Origin: Syngnathus acus
Taxonomy: Eukaryota > Chordata > Actinopteri > Syngnathiformes > Syngnathidae
Assembly (NCBI RefSeq): GCF_901709675.1
Contig: NC_051091.1
Span: 5,554,967-5,618,966, forward strand
Direction: 5' to 3'
DNA: 64,000 nt
A program made the translations under genes and the position numbers. Positions 29,268 to 44,300 of this stretch are shown one piece after another (position 1 is the first letter of the stretch; every line of letters starts with the position of its first letter). The notes beneath the pieces were generated by a model. It worked only from the letters and a program-made list of their open reading frames with translations. It was not told the DNA's origin and searched no databases.

Positions 29268-32200
29268 GTATGAATGATAATACTATATGTCGATTGTCTC
29301 TTGCTCAAACTGATTTGGATCAGTAGTGTGTGTGTTTTCAATCCCCCCTAACACACACAAATGCAAAGATTGAACGCAGCCAGACTCATTTTCCTCATGA
29401 CATTTCAGGGCCGATTTGAAGCCCGTTAGTTTAATGAGGCGTTTGCAGCAACTCCGTGGCTTTGCCTTCATTGATTGTCATGTTAGTCACGCCAGAGTGT
29501 AAAATGTTACCGTTACCGCATTCTGGCTCGCCTCTAATTCAAAGAGCTCGCTTTCGATCAATCCATTGGCAGGGAAACTTAAAAAGACTCTTTGCTTTCG
29601 TCAGCTCTGTGATCAATTAAGAGGATGACTGAAAAATAATAGAAGCGACTTGCAGAACAACCCGAGTGTGTGTGCTCGGGTTTGTGGGCTCATTCCATGA
29701 ATGAGCACCCTCTTGGGAGTCATGGTGAGAATTTATGCCGGTTTCGCTCAAGACCTGTCAACAATTAAAGATCATGAATATATAATTAACGTTGTTGTTT
29801 GAGGACTTTTGAATGCTTCTTTGCGACCCAGCAAAGCATCTTGGGATTTGCCATGTGGTGTTCAGGAGGGTGGGGAACAATGCACGCCGGACTATGATTT
29901 AGTGTTGCACATTTGTCAAAATGACAGCTATTCACTGTCTTTACTTTGTTATTCTTGTGGCCTTTTTCAGTGTGATTGTGCTTTCCGCTTGATAGATGTG
30001 CGTGTACGTACATCACGTCGGCCAGCAAGGTGTGTTTATGGATGCACACGTGCACAACAATCCCGATATTGATTCCTCGGAAAGTTTAGATTTTAGGAAA
30101 AAATGAATAATGAAGGGGGAAAGGAAAAGAGATGATTGAGCTAGAACTTTATATTCTCTTTATGAAACTAGGACTGGATGAAAACAAAAAATCAATCCAT
30201 AGTGTGGAATTGATTGATGACGATTTGGGGTTTAATACAACCTAGGCAAAATGGCGCCGTTGATTCAATCTTGACACGAAATGTCGCAAACCTCCACTGT
30301 CGCGCAGATTCGTCCGTTTTTATTCTGGTAAATAGAACTCTGGTTTTTATACACACATTCAATCAATTGGAGACCAAATGTTTAACTCATTGAACTTCCG
30401 TGCATTCAAATGATGGCATCGTTAAAATGGCGCAATGTTTTTAGGTGCTGACAGTTTTGTGGTGGTTCATGCAGAAAATACAGAGGCTGTCCCTGTTCTT
30501 TATGCTTCCCCCTGGGGAACACGGCTGTATAGTCATGTTTATATAGCCATGCCTGAAGGCTTCTCAAAAGGGGGGGAGCAAGAATATCTGTCCAATGGAT
30601 GAATAGACTTCTAGAGGGCATTTTTCTAGTGTTTTGTACAGTCACAGTTTTAGAGAAAGGGCAGGAAAAGATTGATAGAAAGCAATTACACTCACAGCGC
30701 CAGTGGGAAAAAAAATGATACAATTGTATACGTCTGTATATTTCCCCACTTTTATTTTTATCAAAAGAATATTTTACCTTTGATATTTTTTCCCATTTGG
30801 CTTGTTGGGAGCGAAAGAGAGCAACTCCATGAGGGATAGAAGTTCTGAAAGTGTAGTACACTGCTGTGATGAACTAATTCCAGCGGTCATCTGGATTCCA
30901 CCGCAGTCAAGGACACAGCGGTGGACCAGCCATACGCCGCATTTAATATTTCGGATTAAAAGTCTCCATTTCATTTGGCTGCTTCATTATCTGGAACTGC
31001 TCGATTTGGCCCGACATTGGTCAGCGTGTGTCCTCATCTGTCAGCACCCAAGCTTACATGGCTCCTTAAGTGCAGATCACGCCGTGTCGGCTTGGCAAAG
31101 TGAGACGTCGGCTCTGTCTCTCTGGGAGTTATGGCTTTGGACACCTTGGAAAATTAGAGTCAGGTACACTCACTTACATAGTGATGTCATGACCAAATAA
31201 TAATTAAAATATTGCTTGTTGATAGATGATGTGGTATTTTCATTTATTTCTAGTGGAAAGAAAAAAGAGGTCATGTGTTTGACAGAAGAGGTTCTCCCGT
31301 ATTTCAGCTATGTTCATTTATTGGCGGTTTTGGTGAGGGGGCGTTCAATGTGAGCCATCTGCTATGCGTGTGTGTCCAGTGAGCCGGATGGAGGGTGATC
31401 CCGTTGCCCACTGTGTGCTGCTAGTTGTTGCGCCAGGCTCAGTTGGGTTAGTGCTAAGGTTCCTCCCAATTCATCCAACCTGAATGAAAGAAGAAGAAGA
31501 AAATAGACATGAAAAAATAGCTGCCAATAATCGGTGGCATCGTGCCCCCGCCCACTCCCCTTACCCTGCACTTGAAAACAAAATAGCACACTACTTTATT
31601 TGATGCTAAAACAGCAACGTTATACTGTTGGTTGATCATTTCAAATCAAAATCGAGTTTAGATCCCATGTATGGGTGGGTGTGCATGTGTCATCATTTGG
31701 CTTGAGCCACTGAGCCACGAGTTGTCTGACCCGGGCAGCAGCACAGAGGTTGGCTTTGTTGGCTTTCGGTCATTAGTTCACACAACTGCATGCGGTCGCA
31801 CGCACACGCATGGAACGGATGAAAGCGAGACGGGAAATGCAGAGAATGATGAAAGGGATCAAATAGTGCTCAGACATACTGCTCAAGACAAAACAGATCA
31901 TTTACACTTTGCTTAAGTACATCTTTTTCCAGTTAATTTAACTCCGACCCGCAGCGCCATCAGTCATCCAATCTTATCAGGATGTTCCCAAATTAACAGC
32001 AAAATGTGTCATTTTCTCCAGTTATTTCTTTTTCCTCTTGACGGGGCAGAGACTTAATGGCATTTTCTTATTAGCTACAGCCCAGTTAAGCCATAATGCG
32101 AGTGTGACAAGTCAAGCATGTCAAGCGAGTTTCTCTCTCGCTATCTCTCTCCGTGGCGATCTTCTTTTCTTTCTTTCAGTCACTCTCACGCCCACTCACA

Positions 32201-33589
32201 CAAGAGTTCTCTCTTGGCATCCAATCTTGGATCAAATCAGCTCAATCACATGAAGTCACAAGCTGACTATCTGCTCCAAAGCATGCTAACCCAGCACAAC
32301 ACACCACACCGCGTATTATTCCAAATTGAATGAATTTTCAGTGTATTTTCATATTTGCATCTCCAGATAATGATTGTATTCAGAAGTCACCATATTCTGT
32401 TAACAAAAGTACTTGTTCTTCTTCTGACCGCAATCTACAACCCCTGACAAAATTTACGGACTCATCGTTCTCAAAGGATTATCATTTCAATATTTAATTT
32501 ATGCAGAAAAAAAACCCCCCTCAACTTTATTTATAGAGCACTTAAAAATAACAGCAGCATACAAGTGCTGTATATAAAATAAAAATCAGACATGGTTTAC
32601 TGTACGATAAGCTTTTGCGTGACTCAAAGGCAATCTCATTCTTATTTAAATTGCCATCGTGTCACCACAGTTATGAATTAATAAACCGGCTTCTTAACAT
32701 TGTCTCGGTCTGCTTTTGCTCTCTCATTTTCTGTTCCATCCACTGCTGTTGTATTCTCTTTCCACTCGTAATCAATGACTCCGATTCTTCTCTTGATAAC
32801 GGTTGTGTAATGTACAGTACGCGTGGAGGTATCGCGTAATGATCGTCACACCCCCATAATCATTTCCTCCAATTAAAGCGAGCGGCTTTTGTAGCTCCAA
32901 AAATCATTGACGACCATTTTACTAGTTCTTCCAGCACGCTCGTGCCATCTTTTTTTAAAGCTCATTGTTCTTGCATTTTTACCTCGCTTGTGACCTCACA
33001 TAGCACTTTCGAATGCCAGCTGAAATTCGCCACTTTCAAGGGTTAATGAGGCACAATGAAGAGACCAGGCGAGAGGGAGCCTGAGAAAAATCTTTTTGAG
33101 AAGAGGAGATGAATAATGAATACGTCAGGCTAGAATCCAATTTGAAAGGAAGATCAGATGAGTGGATACAAGCTGGAATACTCGCATGATCCCAGCAAGG
33201 CCCTGGATGGCATTTTTCTGGATCATCTCCATCGCACATCACTGTTTTCATAGTATTTCTGTAGCGTGTTGTCAAATGACATATTTTGTAATAGAAATAG
33301 ACATTTTAGGTCATCATTTTATGTTTTACGTATTCTCATGTTTCATGTATTCAAATGTTAAAGAACGTGAACATATCTGCTCTCAGCTAAATAACGTAAC
33401 CAAAACTCATGATCAAATTTTAAGTAAGGTGTCCATCAACCATATGAGACCCAACCGTTCCATTCTTAACAGTTGGAACGTGGTGTACTGGAGCAGCCAA
33501 TTATAGAAAACAGGACATCATAAAATGTGATTTCAACCGTCATTTGAATCTGGCGTGTCAACAAGACGTGGACGACAAGCCTGAGATTC

Positions 33590-33780
33590 ACGTAGCATAA
33601 AATACCATTGGGCAAGTACCGATGCCAGTTATCTGTAACGGTCTTATTTCAAGGTATTGGTACCTGCGACGGCTGACATTTTAAAATCAGAAACTAGAAA
33701 TTACATGAATGCAAAATGATGTAATTGTCTGGAAAATTGTATTTGGTGCAGGTCTTGGTATCGGTGATTAAACCCGATGG
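33590..33780. repeat. Probable dispersed-repeat fragment
   Basis: AAGTACCGATGCCAGTTAT, AAGGTATTGGTACCTGCGAC and GTCTTGGTATCGGTGATTA are typical 'tac-cgg-tat-cggt' words of a repeat seen often in teleost introns. A plus-strand frame (33725-33949) runs through the right part, but its amino acids match nothing I know. Confidence 0.35.
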
Positions 33781-36700
33781 CAAGTTCAAAGAATATGTTC
33801 CCACTGGAATGTACAAAGATTCACAGTGGGAAAGTTGGACGCTAGCAATGTCCAGAGGGTCATGCACACGTAGCACAGTAGGCCGAGATTACCTTTGGCC
33901 CGCGCTCTCTCTACCTCCTCGATGTGCATACTTATTTCCTTGCAATTAAACCCAGCATCTCACCATGTATGCTTTTGGCTAAGGCTACCTTGGCTGCACA
34001 CCTTCCATCAGCCCTTAACTAGCACATACTGAAATTACATAAAGCTTTTCGTCTCGGCACAAGATTTTAGTGGTACATTAGCATCGAGGTAGGACATAAG
34101 GGAACGCAAGATATTTAGGCACTTGCTCACAGCTTCCTGAGCCTTCCAAATTTGGAGTGTAAATGATTGTAAATATGTTGCTATCAAATTAGTTAATCTA
34201 GTGTGAAGAATGCAAAGAGACAGAGACGCTTAGGGATGCAACAGGAGCAAGCTTTTCAGATTAGCCATTGCCACGCTAATAGATTTACAGTAGATCATTT
34301 TGATGAGATCTTCTGGGGTAAACTTGTCAGGATGATTACGCTCCTTTAGGAATACGTGCACATTTGTATACACCGCTTTACACTCAAGTATTTTATGTAT
34401 GAAATTAAAGCACAGTTAAAGCTACAGATTACATGCTTACGGGTGGGATTGGTTTTGAATGTTTAACTGTGGCGTCATGTGGACGACATCTGCTTAGGGA
34501 CCATTGTATGTGAAAGCCACAGTGTTATGAGCAGTTATGGTGCATGCGTGAAGGATATTACCCATGAGGTATGGCTCCCTCACATTCATCATTCCGCCAT
34601 AGTGTAGTTGAGTCTCTTGCTGGTGAACTAATTACTCCCCCCCCCCTTCCCTTGGCCCCCCATTTGGAGAATACCTTAAAGCTACCTATAATTTAAATGC
34701 ATAGCATACATTACTTCACGATAACTCTCATACCACCACTTCTTCTTCCCACGTTACATTCTGTCCTCACATTCTTGTGTGCATTTTAAGTAGAACACTT
34801 AGCCCTTGAACTAAATGGGCTAAAACTCACTTTAAAGTTTACTTGCGTGAACTCTTTGCCCATAATTTGCAACCAAAATAAACTTTCAGAATGAATTCCT
34901 TGCTTGGTATTTCAAAGTACTGGCTTCTCCAGCATAATGTATATACTACTGCAATTATGAGAACCCGATACAATTTCCGATACTGCGCTAAGCTAAGCTA
35001 GGAGACGTTTGCCTTTTGCAGACTATTTCTTGGCAATACACAAAAAGTCATCAACTATAGGGTAGCCTTGTGTCACGAATGTCCTCTTGGATTTGCGGTT
35101 TTGGAACTAAAAGTGGACTAATTATGTCCACCAGCTTAAGGCTTTATTACAGCATTAGTGGACCAAGGAAAAAAAAGATCATGGCATTATTTGTGCATTA
35201 GTTGACTTTGTGGCGATGTGATTTTCACCCATTAAGCTGTTAGTAATTAAAAATGGCTCAGTCAATGTCACGCAAAGGGTGGTTTTTGTTTTCTCATTCC
35301 CTTTTGGAACTTTTTTTTATCCTCTTTGCAACAGCAAATTTATTAAATTATCGCTTTTATTTTTCAAATAAACATTCAATCATTCCCGTTTCAATGACTT
35401 TGATTTATTGACTCAAAAGCAGCCACCTTCGTCGCAACTTCTGCTTTGGCTGTCCCTCATCACTTCTCGTGTCTTTGACCCAGAGCCTGTTTATGATTTT
35501 GATTCATAGACATGCATGTCTCCTTTCCTCTTGCTACGCACTTCCCCTGTGGAATTAGTCATTAGCTGACTGACTGAGCTGATTGCATCTATTCCCAAGA
35601 CTAGCATTTGTGCATCATCTTTCTTCCTATTTTTTTATGCCTGTCCCCATCTCGCCACTTTACCCCTCCCTGCCTTTAGAGCATCTTACTCCCTTTTCTC
35701 CACATTTCAAGTTTTCTCCATATATCCTCCATAGCTTTAATTGCACGTCATCCTAAATTGGCGAACACCAATTAAGCCATCGCTATTATATTTAATTGGT
35801 CATTTAGCTTGGCTTTCTCTGTGACTGCAAAGTCTCTCTGGAAATGGTTTCGCTGGCCTCCTGCAGCACATGTGGTCATTTCAGAAACAGTTTCCACCTC
35901 CCTGCAGGTTTAACAATGGCTCGGCCAACGACCGACGCTGCCAAGACCGAGGGGTGCTTTGTGTGTGCGCGTGTCCCTATGTGTGTGGTGTGTTCGGGGG
36001 GTAGAAACAAATGGTGGAAGAAGAGATATTCTCCTCTGTGTATCCTCAGTCACCTCGCCTTCCAACTATCGTCAAACCCCTCTCATTCACAGCTCCCCCC
36101 ATCCATGTGTTGCTGGTGGATTAAGCTAATTAAAGCACTGCAAACAGCGTCCCAAGGGAAAGGCCAAACACACACACACACACGTATATGTTCGTGGCCG
36201 CACACCCTCATTAATGACAGCAAGCATACAATGGAATAAACAGGGAGGAAACATGAGAACGGGCTTGCATTCATATCAACTAGCGCGGATAGCGTTGACT
36301 CGTTAGGTATAGCTTGTACATGTTAATAAACCTGGCCACATTTCTTTTCCATGGAGACCATCTTAAATCTGCAACCCATCTGCAACATTGTGCGTGTTGC
36401 TCGGCTGTTCAAAGCAAATGCACAGAGTGTGATTGCTCAGAGCTTCAGCCCAAGGCCTCTCAACTGTGTGTTATCATCCATAACAGCCTTGTGCTGCCAA
36501 TTTGTGGGTCACTGGCAGTGAACTAGTGGCCTAGAAATAACACAAGACCCACTTTCTTCAAATTTGATACATGCTTTTATGTGTCCAATTTTGAGGGTTC
36601 ACCATGCGTGCATGCAGGTATATTTTTGTGGACCTTTTGTTACTATACTCGTCTCTGCATTTTCTAAATTCATAGCATGGCTTCAAAACATGCTATATCT

Positions 36701-37515
36701 GTAAAATGTGTTTCGTGGAACTACTAAAGTTCAAATATTATATATGAAGTCAACGTTAAGTCACGTGACTTTGTTTTGTTATTTCTATGACTTGGAAGTT
36801 GACCAACGTCAAATAATTGACTGCATGTGACTTTCTGCAGTTTCACCGTGTACTACTATGTGGCGCCTATTAACACGATACAATACTGGGTTTCACACGT
36901 ATGAATCATCGGTTTGTCATCAGCGCCAACAAGAAACGAGTGGAACAAATGGAAGAAATAACTACGGCCAGCAGGAAACATTTCCTCCTGTCAAATAGAT
37001 GGACGGGAAGAGAGCAAACGCTGTGTCACTTAGACGCGATTCCTTCCGGATGTTTCCGCTTACAGGATATTGGCTGCGTCTCTGGAAAGTTGCCCGCTTT
37101 CAGCAAAACCTATTGGATTACTGATAACCTTGGAATGGAGAGGACCAGCACAGATGGTGTGTATATGCACATCTAACATCGTCTGGAAAAAGACGAGCCC
37201 GTTGGTTTGGCCACTTCTGTTCTCGCGTCGTTAAATAAACTGGTTGGTGATTTAGTATTACATTTAAATAAGTAGGTGATATTAGACTTGCTCCTCTAGT
37301 CGCCTTTAAATTGTATTCGTCCCTATGCCGTGGTTTACGACTGTGTCACTGCACCTTGAGAGACCTGCTTCATTATTGCGGGGAAGACGTCAATGCGACA
37401 GAGCACGGCAAACACAAGTCGCACCCAAGCACACACCCAGTAATAAGCCTCCAATAACACGGGGATCTTTACTCCAAGTTGCCTGAAAATCCCTCGTGGC
37501 GGGGCTTGCTCCTTG

Positions 37516-37529
37516 GTTGCTATGGCAAC
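37516..37529. promoter_or_regulatory. Palindromic RFX X-box motif
   Basis: GTTGCTATGGCAAC fits the RFX-factor consensus GTNRCY-N(0-3)-RGYAAC with both half-sites intact. Such sites bind RFX dimers and are typical of ciliary-gene promoters and of some neural enhancers. Here it lies deep in the long plxna1 intron, within a comparatively CpG-containing stretch (about 37380-37900). The motif is seen directly; a function is inferred and unproven. A related half-site, CCATAGCAAC, occurs at about 24555. Confidence 0.5.
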
Positions 37530-40500
37530 AGTAGTCAGGGCAGCCATAGATACAGATAGTGAGGAAGAGGAACAAGGAGAGAGAAAGAGCATTGATGTTT
37601 TGCGGTGCAAGGCAGAGGGATCCAAAACGTTACTGGGTTGAAGTTAGTGCTAGAAGTAGACTTTCAGATGGGCTTGGAAGTAAGTGGGCTTGTAGGTCAT
37701 GTTTACCCCGAAGTGCGCATGTGTGTGGATGGGGGTGGGGGGGCTGCGAGCGAGCAGGAGACAGTACAGAGATGAAACTGCAGAGACGGCACACTTGCTC
37801 ATTAAGTCCCTTGGCATGTTCGTTCAGTCTCCGTGTTTGTGTGCTGGCAGATGAGCTTCGTCTTTGTGCTCATTCATGCGCAACGCAGTGGTTGTGAACA
37901 GGATCCAGTTCACCTTCTGCGCTTCTTTTGATCCCGCTTGTAATTACAGCCACAATACGGGCGTATGCATGAAAAGGCTCCCTATATGTTAATAAAATGT
38001 AAATGTTCGGTAACCGCTCAGATGCCGTTTGATATCATTCACCGGTGACTGAGATTTTCCTGTGGGTGTGGATCTTACTGTAAACATTTTTTTGAAAGCT
38101 GCCTCCCACTTGACTGCAAATCAATATATAGTATATGGTTATTGCTATCAAGCTGACAAACCATTGCCACTGGCAGAATGATGTGAAACGAATTACAGAA
38201 GCACAGTTGAAATCGCCTCTCCATATACAGTACAGAAGAGTACGGCGGCGGGGACTGGATGCACGGCAAACAGGCAGTTAGTGTCGGGACTCTGATGGAA
38301 AATCCATAGTTTCATTACAGACTCAGTGGTATGAATGTGGCTGCGAGGCGACCGAGGCTCCATCATGGGCCCTACGGGAGCCCAAATGGCTGCATTTAGT
38401 GATGCAGAGGAGGCACCGGGGTCAAGGCGGCCGCTGCTGCTGCTGCGGCGAATGAAGTGTGTCCGAGTTTAGAAAAGAAGCCGCCGCGTGAAGATCTTAT
38501 GGTGGCCACTTTTTCAAAGGCTAACTGTCGCTAGGTACCAATTACACTTCCTTTGGAGGCATTTGAAGACAGGTCATGTCAAAATGGTGTGACAGAAACC
38601 CCCCCCAAAAAATTAATTTGATTTCAATTTCTCAGTGAATATTAACACTGCATTTTGTTGTGTCGCCGAAAATATGCAGCCACCAGAAGTCGTAATGCTA
38701 GACCAAGAAACATTCAATTTGTTTCACTGACAACCCAATTGCTCTACTGTACAATATTGTTTGTAACCAGGATCTTGGGTTGGGTTTTATTTCCTTCTCA
38801 TTTATAGCTACTTGATGACAGAGCACGCTATGCCGCATATCAGTATAAGCTAGCATCTCCTACACACACAACATACACACACACACACACGTTTAATGAG
38901 CATATTAAAGGCATAGAGCTATTAAGGGATGTTGAAATGGGCCTTAGGTGAGTTAATCTGCAGCAAGGTAGCTCTCAGGAGCTCCAGGCTGTTGTTTGCT
39001 CCTCTAGGTGATTAGAGTTTAGAGGCTGGCTTTAAGGGAAATTAGCTTTCGATTGGGCCTTCTGATAAAGAGGTGCGCTTGTAATCGTTAGCGACCCCGA
39101 GGACTACAGAGTAAAGATCAAATGAGACGTATTGTTCAAAGTAATGTGGATTGATTTGAAAATGTGGTTTATTTTGTCTTTAGGCCACACTCTGCAAAGA
39201 CGCTTTAAATAGTTGCAGTTGGCTCTCCACGTTGTCCATTTATTGGCAAACAACAAATAACAGCTTCCATTTAAATCTGGCCCGCTCGGTTATTTACTAA
39301 GTCTCTCGTCTCCGAGTCGCTACCAATTTGATCGTTAATTTAGTTCCCAACCTTGATAGGTTTGCATGTTCGCATTATTGCTCATTTCGTAATAGTCCGT
39401 TTGGAATAAACCGTCAACTCCCGGCACTTGATTGATTGACTCTTGTATTTTTGTCACACTTGCCTGTTTCCCCATCTACCTAACCCGGTGGTTTCGTGTC
39501 AAAAATCAAAAGTACAGGCAGGGAATCATCGCTGAGCGGCATGGAGGATAAAATAGATGACACAACACACACACACACACACACTTAATCAGACTGATTG
39601 CTGCTCTTGTTGCATCATTTCTCTAATGCATTGGTCCTACATCACTTTCTCCCTTGTGTGTGGCAATTCGAAAAACATTCTGGGGTCTCGGGAGAATCAG
39701 AAGCCGCAGGGGGCAAGTTCTGGCGTGCAAACCTCACCTGTACACTATTTACACTTGTACACATCAATTTCAGTTGTTTATAGTCAAGGCTGCTTTAACA
39801 TTGCTCTTACTAACATTACTACTTTTTGGTTGCACACTTTGATTAAGTGCCTTTTAATCCATCATGACTGAATGGCTGGACATATGAAGCATTTGCTTTG
39901 CAACAAGAACCCCCAAAAATATTTTGCTGATTTAACTGACAAACATGTTCTCCTTAGTAGAGACATCCAAATGAGACAAAAACATTCACACGCAGATATA
40001 TACACTGCGTCGACTTCGCTCCACCCCAGGGAAGAGTGATGAAGCCAGCAGCAATGCAAATTGGGTAAAATGTTCCGGAAAGTGGTTTTTCCCACCGGGA
40101 CTCATCCACTCCAGCTTTGGGTTAGAGCTCACTCAGCTGATAAAGAGACCTTTGTTGGAAAGAAAGGTAAAGGTAATGAGGTAAAGGCAGAGTGATGGAG
40201 TGCTAGGATTTGTCGAAGCATATTTATTACATTGCTAAGTCGTGTCTTTTCAACTTTGCTATACAATAAATCCTCTTGTAAAAAATATTGAATAGAAATT
40301 ATTTCTATCCTCCATTGACAGCGTTTATTACAACAATTACGGAATTAAATAAATCACATTCATCCAAGTGGTGGTTCGAGTTAAACCAGTGAAAAAGCAG
40401 CCAAATTCCCGTCATCATTTAATTGAAAAATAGCATCACATGCCTTTCTTGTGAGCGCTATTCAACTTTACCTCCATTTGAACTCTGGGGCGGGCAGTTT

Positions 40501-43500
40501 TCTCTGGCATAAGCCGTCACTCCCACCTTGTCCGTTGCGGGGGGCGGATTGTACTGGATTCAATTTATTGCCTTCCCTGAACTGTATGTGAATGTGTGTG
40601 TGTGTGTGTCACTTTGTGTGTGTTAGCCCAGCAAGGCTGGACAGTGAAGCATTTCCAGTCCACAAATGGGCCATGAAAAACCTACAGGTTGCACCATCTG
40701 TGTTCTGAATGGAGCGGTATTGTCAGTAGAGACTTTGTGCCTCGGCCAATAGCAATTTGAGCAAGCACACAAACAGTCGGTCGATTTATGCGGAGGCTGA
40801 CTCCACAAACTTGGCATCACAGCACCTTGAGGATAGCAGAGAGGAAGTCAATGTGAATATGATATTTAGTTTTGCAGGAAATGACACAGTCCAGGAAGAG
40901 AGACACAATAAGAGTGAGTGGATGTGTTTTCGAAAGAGCCGCTTGTAAATACTTGCAGCCCTGTCCAATTGTGAAGGATGGAAAGAAAACAGTGTTTGCC
41001 AAGATGCAGTGGCTTGGCAAGTCAACAAACATTATCAGAGGGATTTCATGCAAAATAAGAGAATTTGTTTTAGTATCTAAAATGTGTTGCTTGGATGCTG
41101 CATATATCAGGCACTTATCTTAACAGCCTGGCAGACACCGCACCATTAGACATATTTACATTTACTCCCTCCCTCCTTGTTACCTCTTCCTTGTGCTGTC
41201 TCCTGGGGAAAATATTTTTTCTCCCTTTATTTAATGCAAAGAGCTTGAAACACAGTGTGTGACAAGTTTTGTAAAAATATAAGTCGAATTGACATTTTTA
41301 ATTGTTTCAGAATCCAAATTCTGTGCGTTTGTGTTTTGCAACTGTTTATAAGTGAATGGTTCCTGTGTTTGTTTGTGTATGAGTCAGGAAGCAGGCAAAC
41401 GGGAAACTGTCAAAGAGCCATTCATGCGCTTGTTGGGTGCGTTGTCCAGGTTTTGTTTTCAACCAATTCGAACCAATTTACTGTTTGGTTACCACGGTGG
41501 CAGGTTCATATTCACAAGAGGTTCCATTTACCCTCTAGCATGTCGCAACAAAAATGGCAGTAACTCGTATTCTTTAGTTGGCTTCAAATCAGGTCAGTAG
41601 AACTTGTCAGTAATCAATGCGTTAATGTGGACCTGTCTAATTACAAGTACGTCTTAATCAAGCCTTATTGTTTTGATCGCATCTTGGTGTCATTCTGTGA
41701 GCTCCCCATGTGCGTGTGAGACAAAGTAATCCAGGATAAAGGATTTCCTTTAGCCTTCTATATGGACAATTTCCCAGACTCATACACACTTCCTGTTTCT
41801 TTCTGAAAAACAGTGGGAAAGAAACGATAGGAAGTGACAAGGTTGGGTAAGATTGTGTGTGTGTGTGTGTGTGCTGGATGCAACGTCAGAATAAGTAGCA
41901 CTTCTATAAAAAGCTGTCTTGTGACAATCAAGCACACTCAGCTGACTGTCTGGAAACTTTACCGTGCATTCCTTTCAGCTCACCACATTTGATTCATGGC
42001 AAGCCTTTTCCTGATTTTAGCTTTTTTTTTTTTTAAGTGTATGGGGAAGGCTGACGTAGGTCATCGGGCTTTTGCTCTATTTTGGAGGTAGTGAGAAAAC
42101 GGGCTCGAAAGCAAACTGCCATGGAGGCAATAAGCCATGTAATTCAAAGAGACATGTGTCACGAGCCTGTATGGTGTACACACACACACACACACGCACA
42201 CACCTACCTGAACTCATTTACACAAGGGTTCTTCTCTTACATATTGATGGTGGTGCTCGGTACGCTGTTGCACGTGCCGTTTTATATTAAGTCGTTCATT
42301 ATACGGCGGACCCTACAACGCAAGTTGTTAATCCCCAAAGGGAATCATGCTAAGTGAATTAATTTGTTCTAGACTCAAACCATCTCCAGTCGTAAATCAT
42401 TTATTCACTGTTCAATTTTTTAAGTAACCTTATAACATTTCTTACTGTCATCGAAACACTGTGTAAGAACACCAAATGAAACTAAAATAAAGTAAAAATC
42501 AAAACACTTGTGGAGATAATTCTTAAGATGTTCACTAAAGTTAGTCGCGATGGTTCAAACTCCCAAGTTTGGTTTTACTTTTATGGCGTGATCTCAAAAC
42601 TCTTGATTGAATTCCAAATTGTAGGAAATGAAACCAGAGGTGTCCCTACTGTTTTCATTACATAACATGTTACCATTTTCTTTAAGTAATAGCAACAGTA
42701 AAGTTCCACAAAAATTTTTTTGCTGCTGTGATGTTTATATGAAGGTTATATAAACAACATAAAGTATTTATCTTGTCCCGCTTTCTTTCAGTTGAAGTCG
42801 ATACTGTGATTTCACCCTGTTCCATTGCTGAAGCGAAAATAACGACCAATCATCTTCATGTGCTTTCATTGAATTTGACAGTTTTATGATTATTTGCTTC
42901 AGACCATCCTGGTTTCCCTTCCTCTTGCTGTCCCCCATTCTTATCTTTCCGCATACCTCTTTTATGTCCTCCCTCATGTTGCTCTTATGTGAATTACTGA
43001 AGCCAGTTCGCCGCTCACATTTACCGCGTTTAGTTTTTGTGACTTCCTGTACATGGAACACAAAACTATTCAAGTGTTATCGGTGTATGTGTTTGAGTTT
43101 ATCCCTCCCAAAACGTTCAACACAATTACACAACATGTTGAGTATGTTCCTTTGTGGGGCGACGAGCATTATTAAAAATCAAGGTTCGGAAGCAGTCACA
43201 TCCGGGTGTTCCAGGCTTAGTCCCCGCTGATTCAATCATTGCCAGATTTGTTCATGCTAATTGCACGCATGCTGGCCAGCCCTGGATGACATCATGCGCC
43301 CACATACAGCAAGTCGGTTACAGCTTCTTATTGTCATAATCTGGCAAGGCTCTGGCAAATGTGGGTGAGCTGGATCATTTGATTCGTCTCCTGAACCCAT
43401 CCACATTCCTCTCCAGAGACCACAGCAATTGGTCGGACACCATTGTGTTTCCATGGCTACGGTCCAAAGCAGAGGCGGGGAATCTGTCACCACCTGGACA

Positions 43501-44174
43501 TACCAGCTGCTCATGCACTTCTGTTGTGGCATGACAGGAATATGTGTGTGTGTTTGTGTGGCACCCCCAGTGAGAGCCGAGGATTGTCAATGGCATTCAA
43601 TGAACATCCTTGGCCTAAATCTATCCCAATCCTTGCACTCGTTGACCTCTCGGTTACGCAAGGTGATGCCGTCCGGTTGTGTAGTATTTATAGATGTGTT
43701 TTAGTACAGCACAGCAAGTTTACGACCCATAGAAAGGGGAACTGTTTGATGTTGTCCATGTACCTTGTCTCAGAGACTTAAAATGTGCAAACCTCATTAT
43801 TCTTACAGACTACCTACTTTTTAATTCTTGTTTGACATTTAGAATTTAGTGTGAAGTTTCAGATAATCACAATCTGTCTTTCTTGTGTACCATCATGATT
43901 TGTGTGCATGTATGTATACTGGGTGGAGATCCAATCATTCTCCCGACCCAATTCCTCTCATTCCATTCCGTTGTCTGTTTAACAGATGAAGTCTTGATTG
44001 CTGCAATCTGTGGTGGTGCATTCGAAAAAATTCAAGTCTATTGAAAGTGCAATGCAGAGCTGTGATCAAGACGAATTTTGCTTCGATGCATTCCATGGGA
44101 TTTTGATCCTTGTTAGTTTGGCTTCACTACCTTTATTTGCCAAGTGTCGTTCTGCTCAAAATCAGCTTGCTGAC

Positions 44175-44300
44175 CTTGCCAGTCAGTCGCAGGGCACAAC
44201 CATTCACACTCACATTTGCACCATCACTGGGTGGGAACCGAAGCTCCACGCTGTCCACACAGAAGTCCAACAAATGTGTCACTACACCACCAGTGACTAT
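44175..44300. repeat. Degenerate dispersed repeat, SINE-like
   Basis: GTCGCAGGGCACAACCATTC, then ACTCACATTTGCACC, then CACTGGGTGGGAACCGAAGC resemble successive parts of a very common teleost repeat. The last part in intact copies ('gggaatcgaaccc') looks like a tRNA-type T arm. This explains much of the 117-codon open frame at 43998-44351, which I therefore do not call a gene. Confidence 0.4.
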
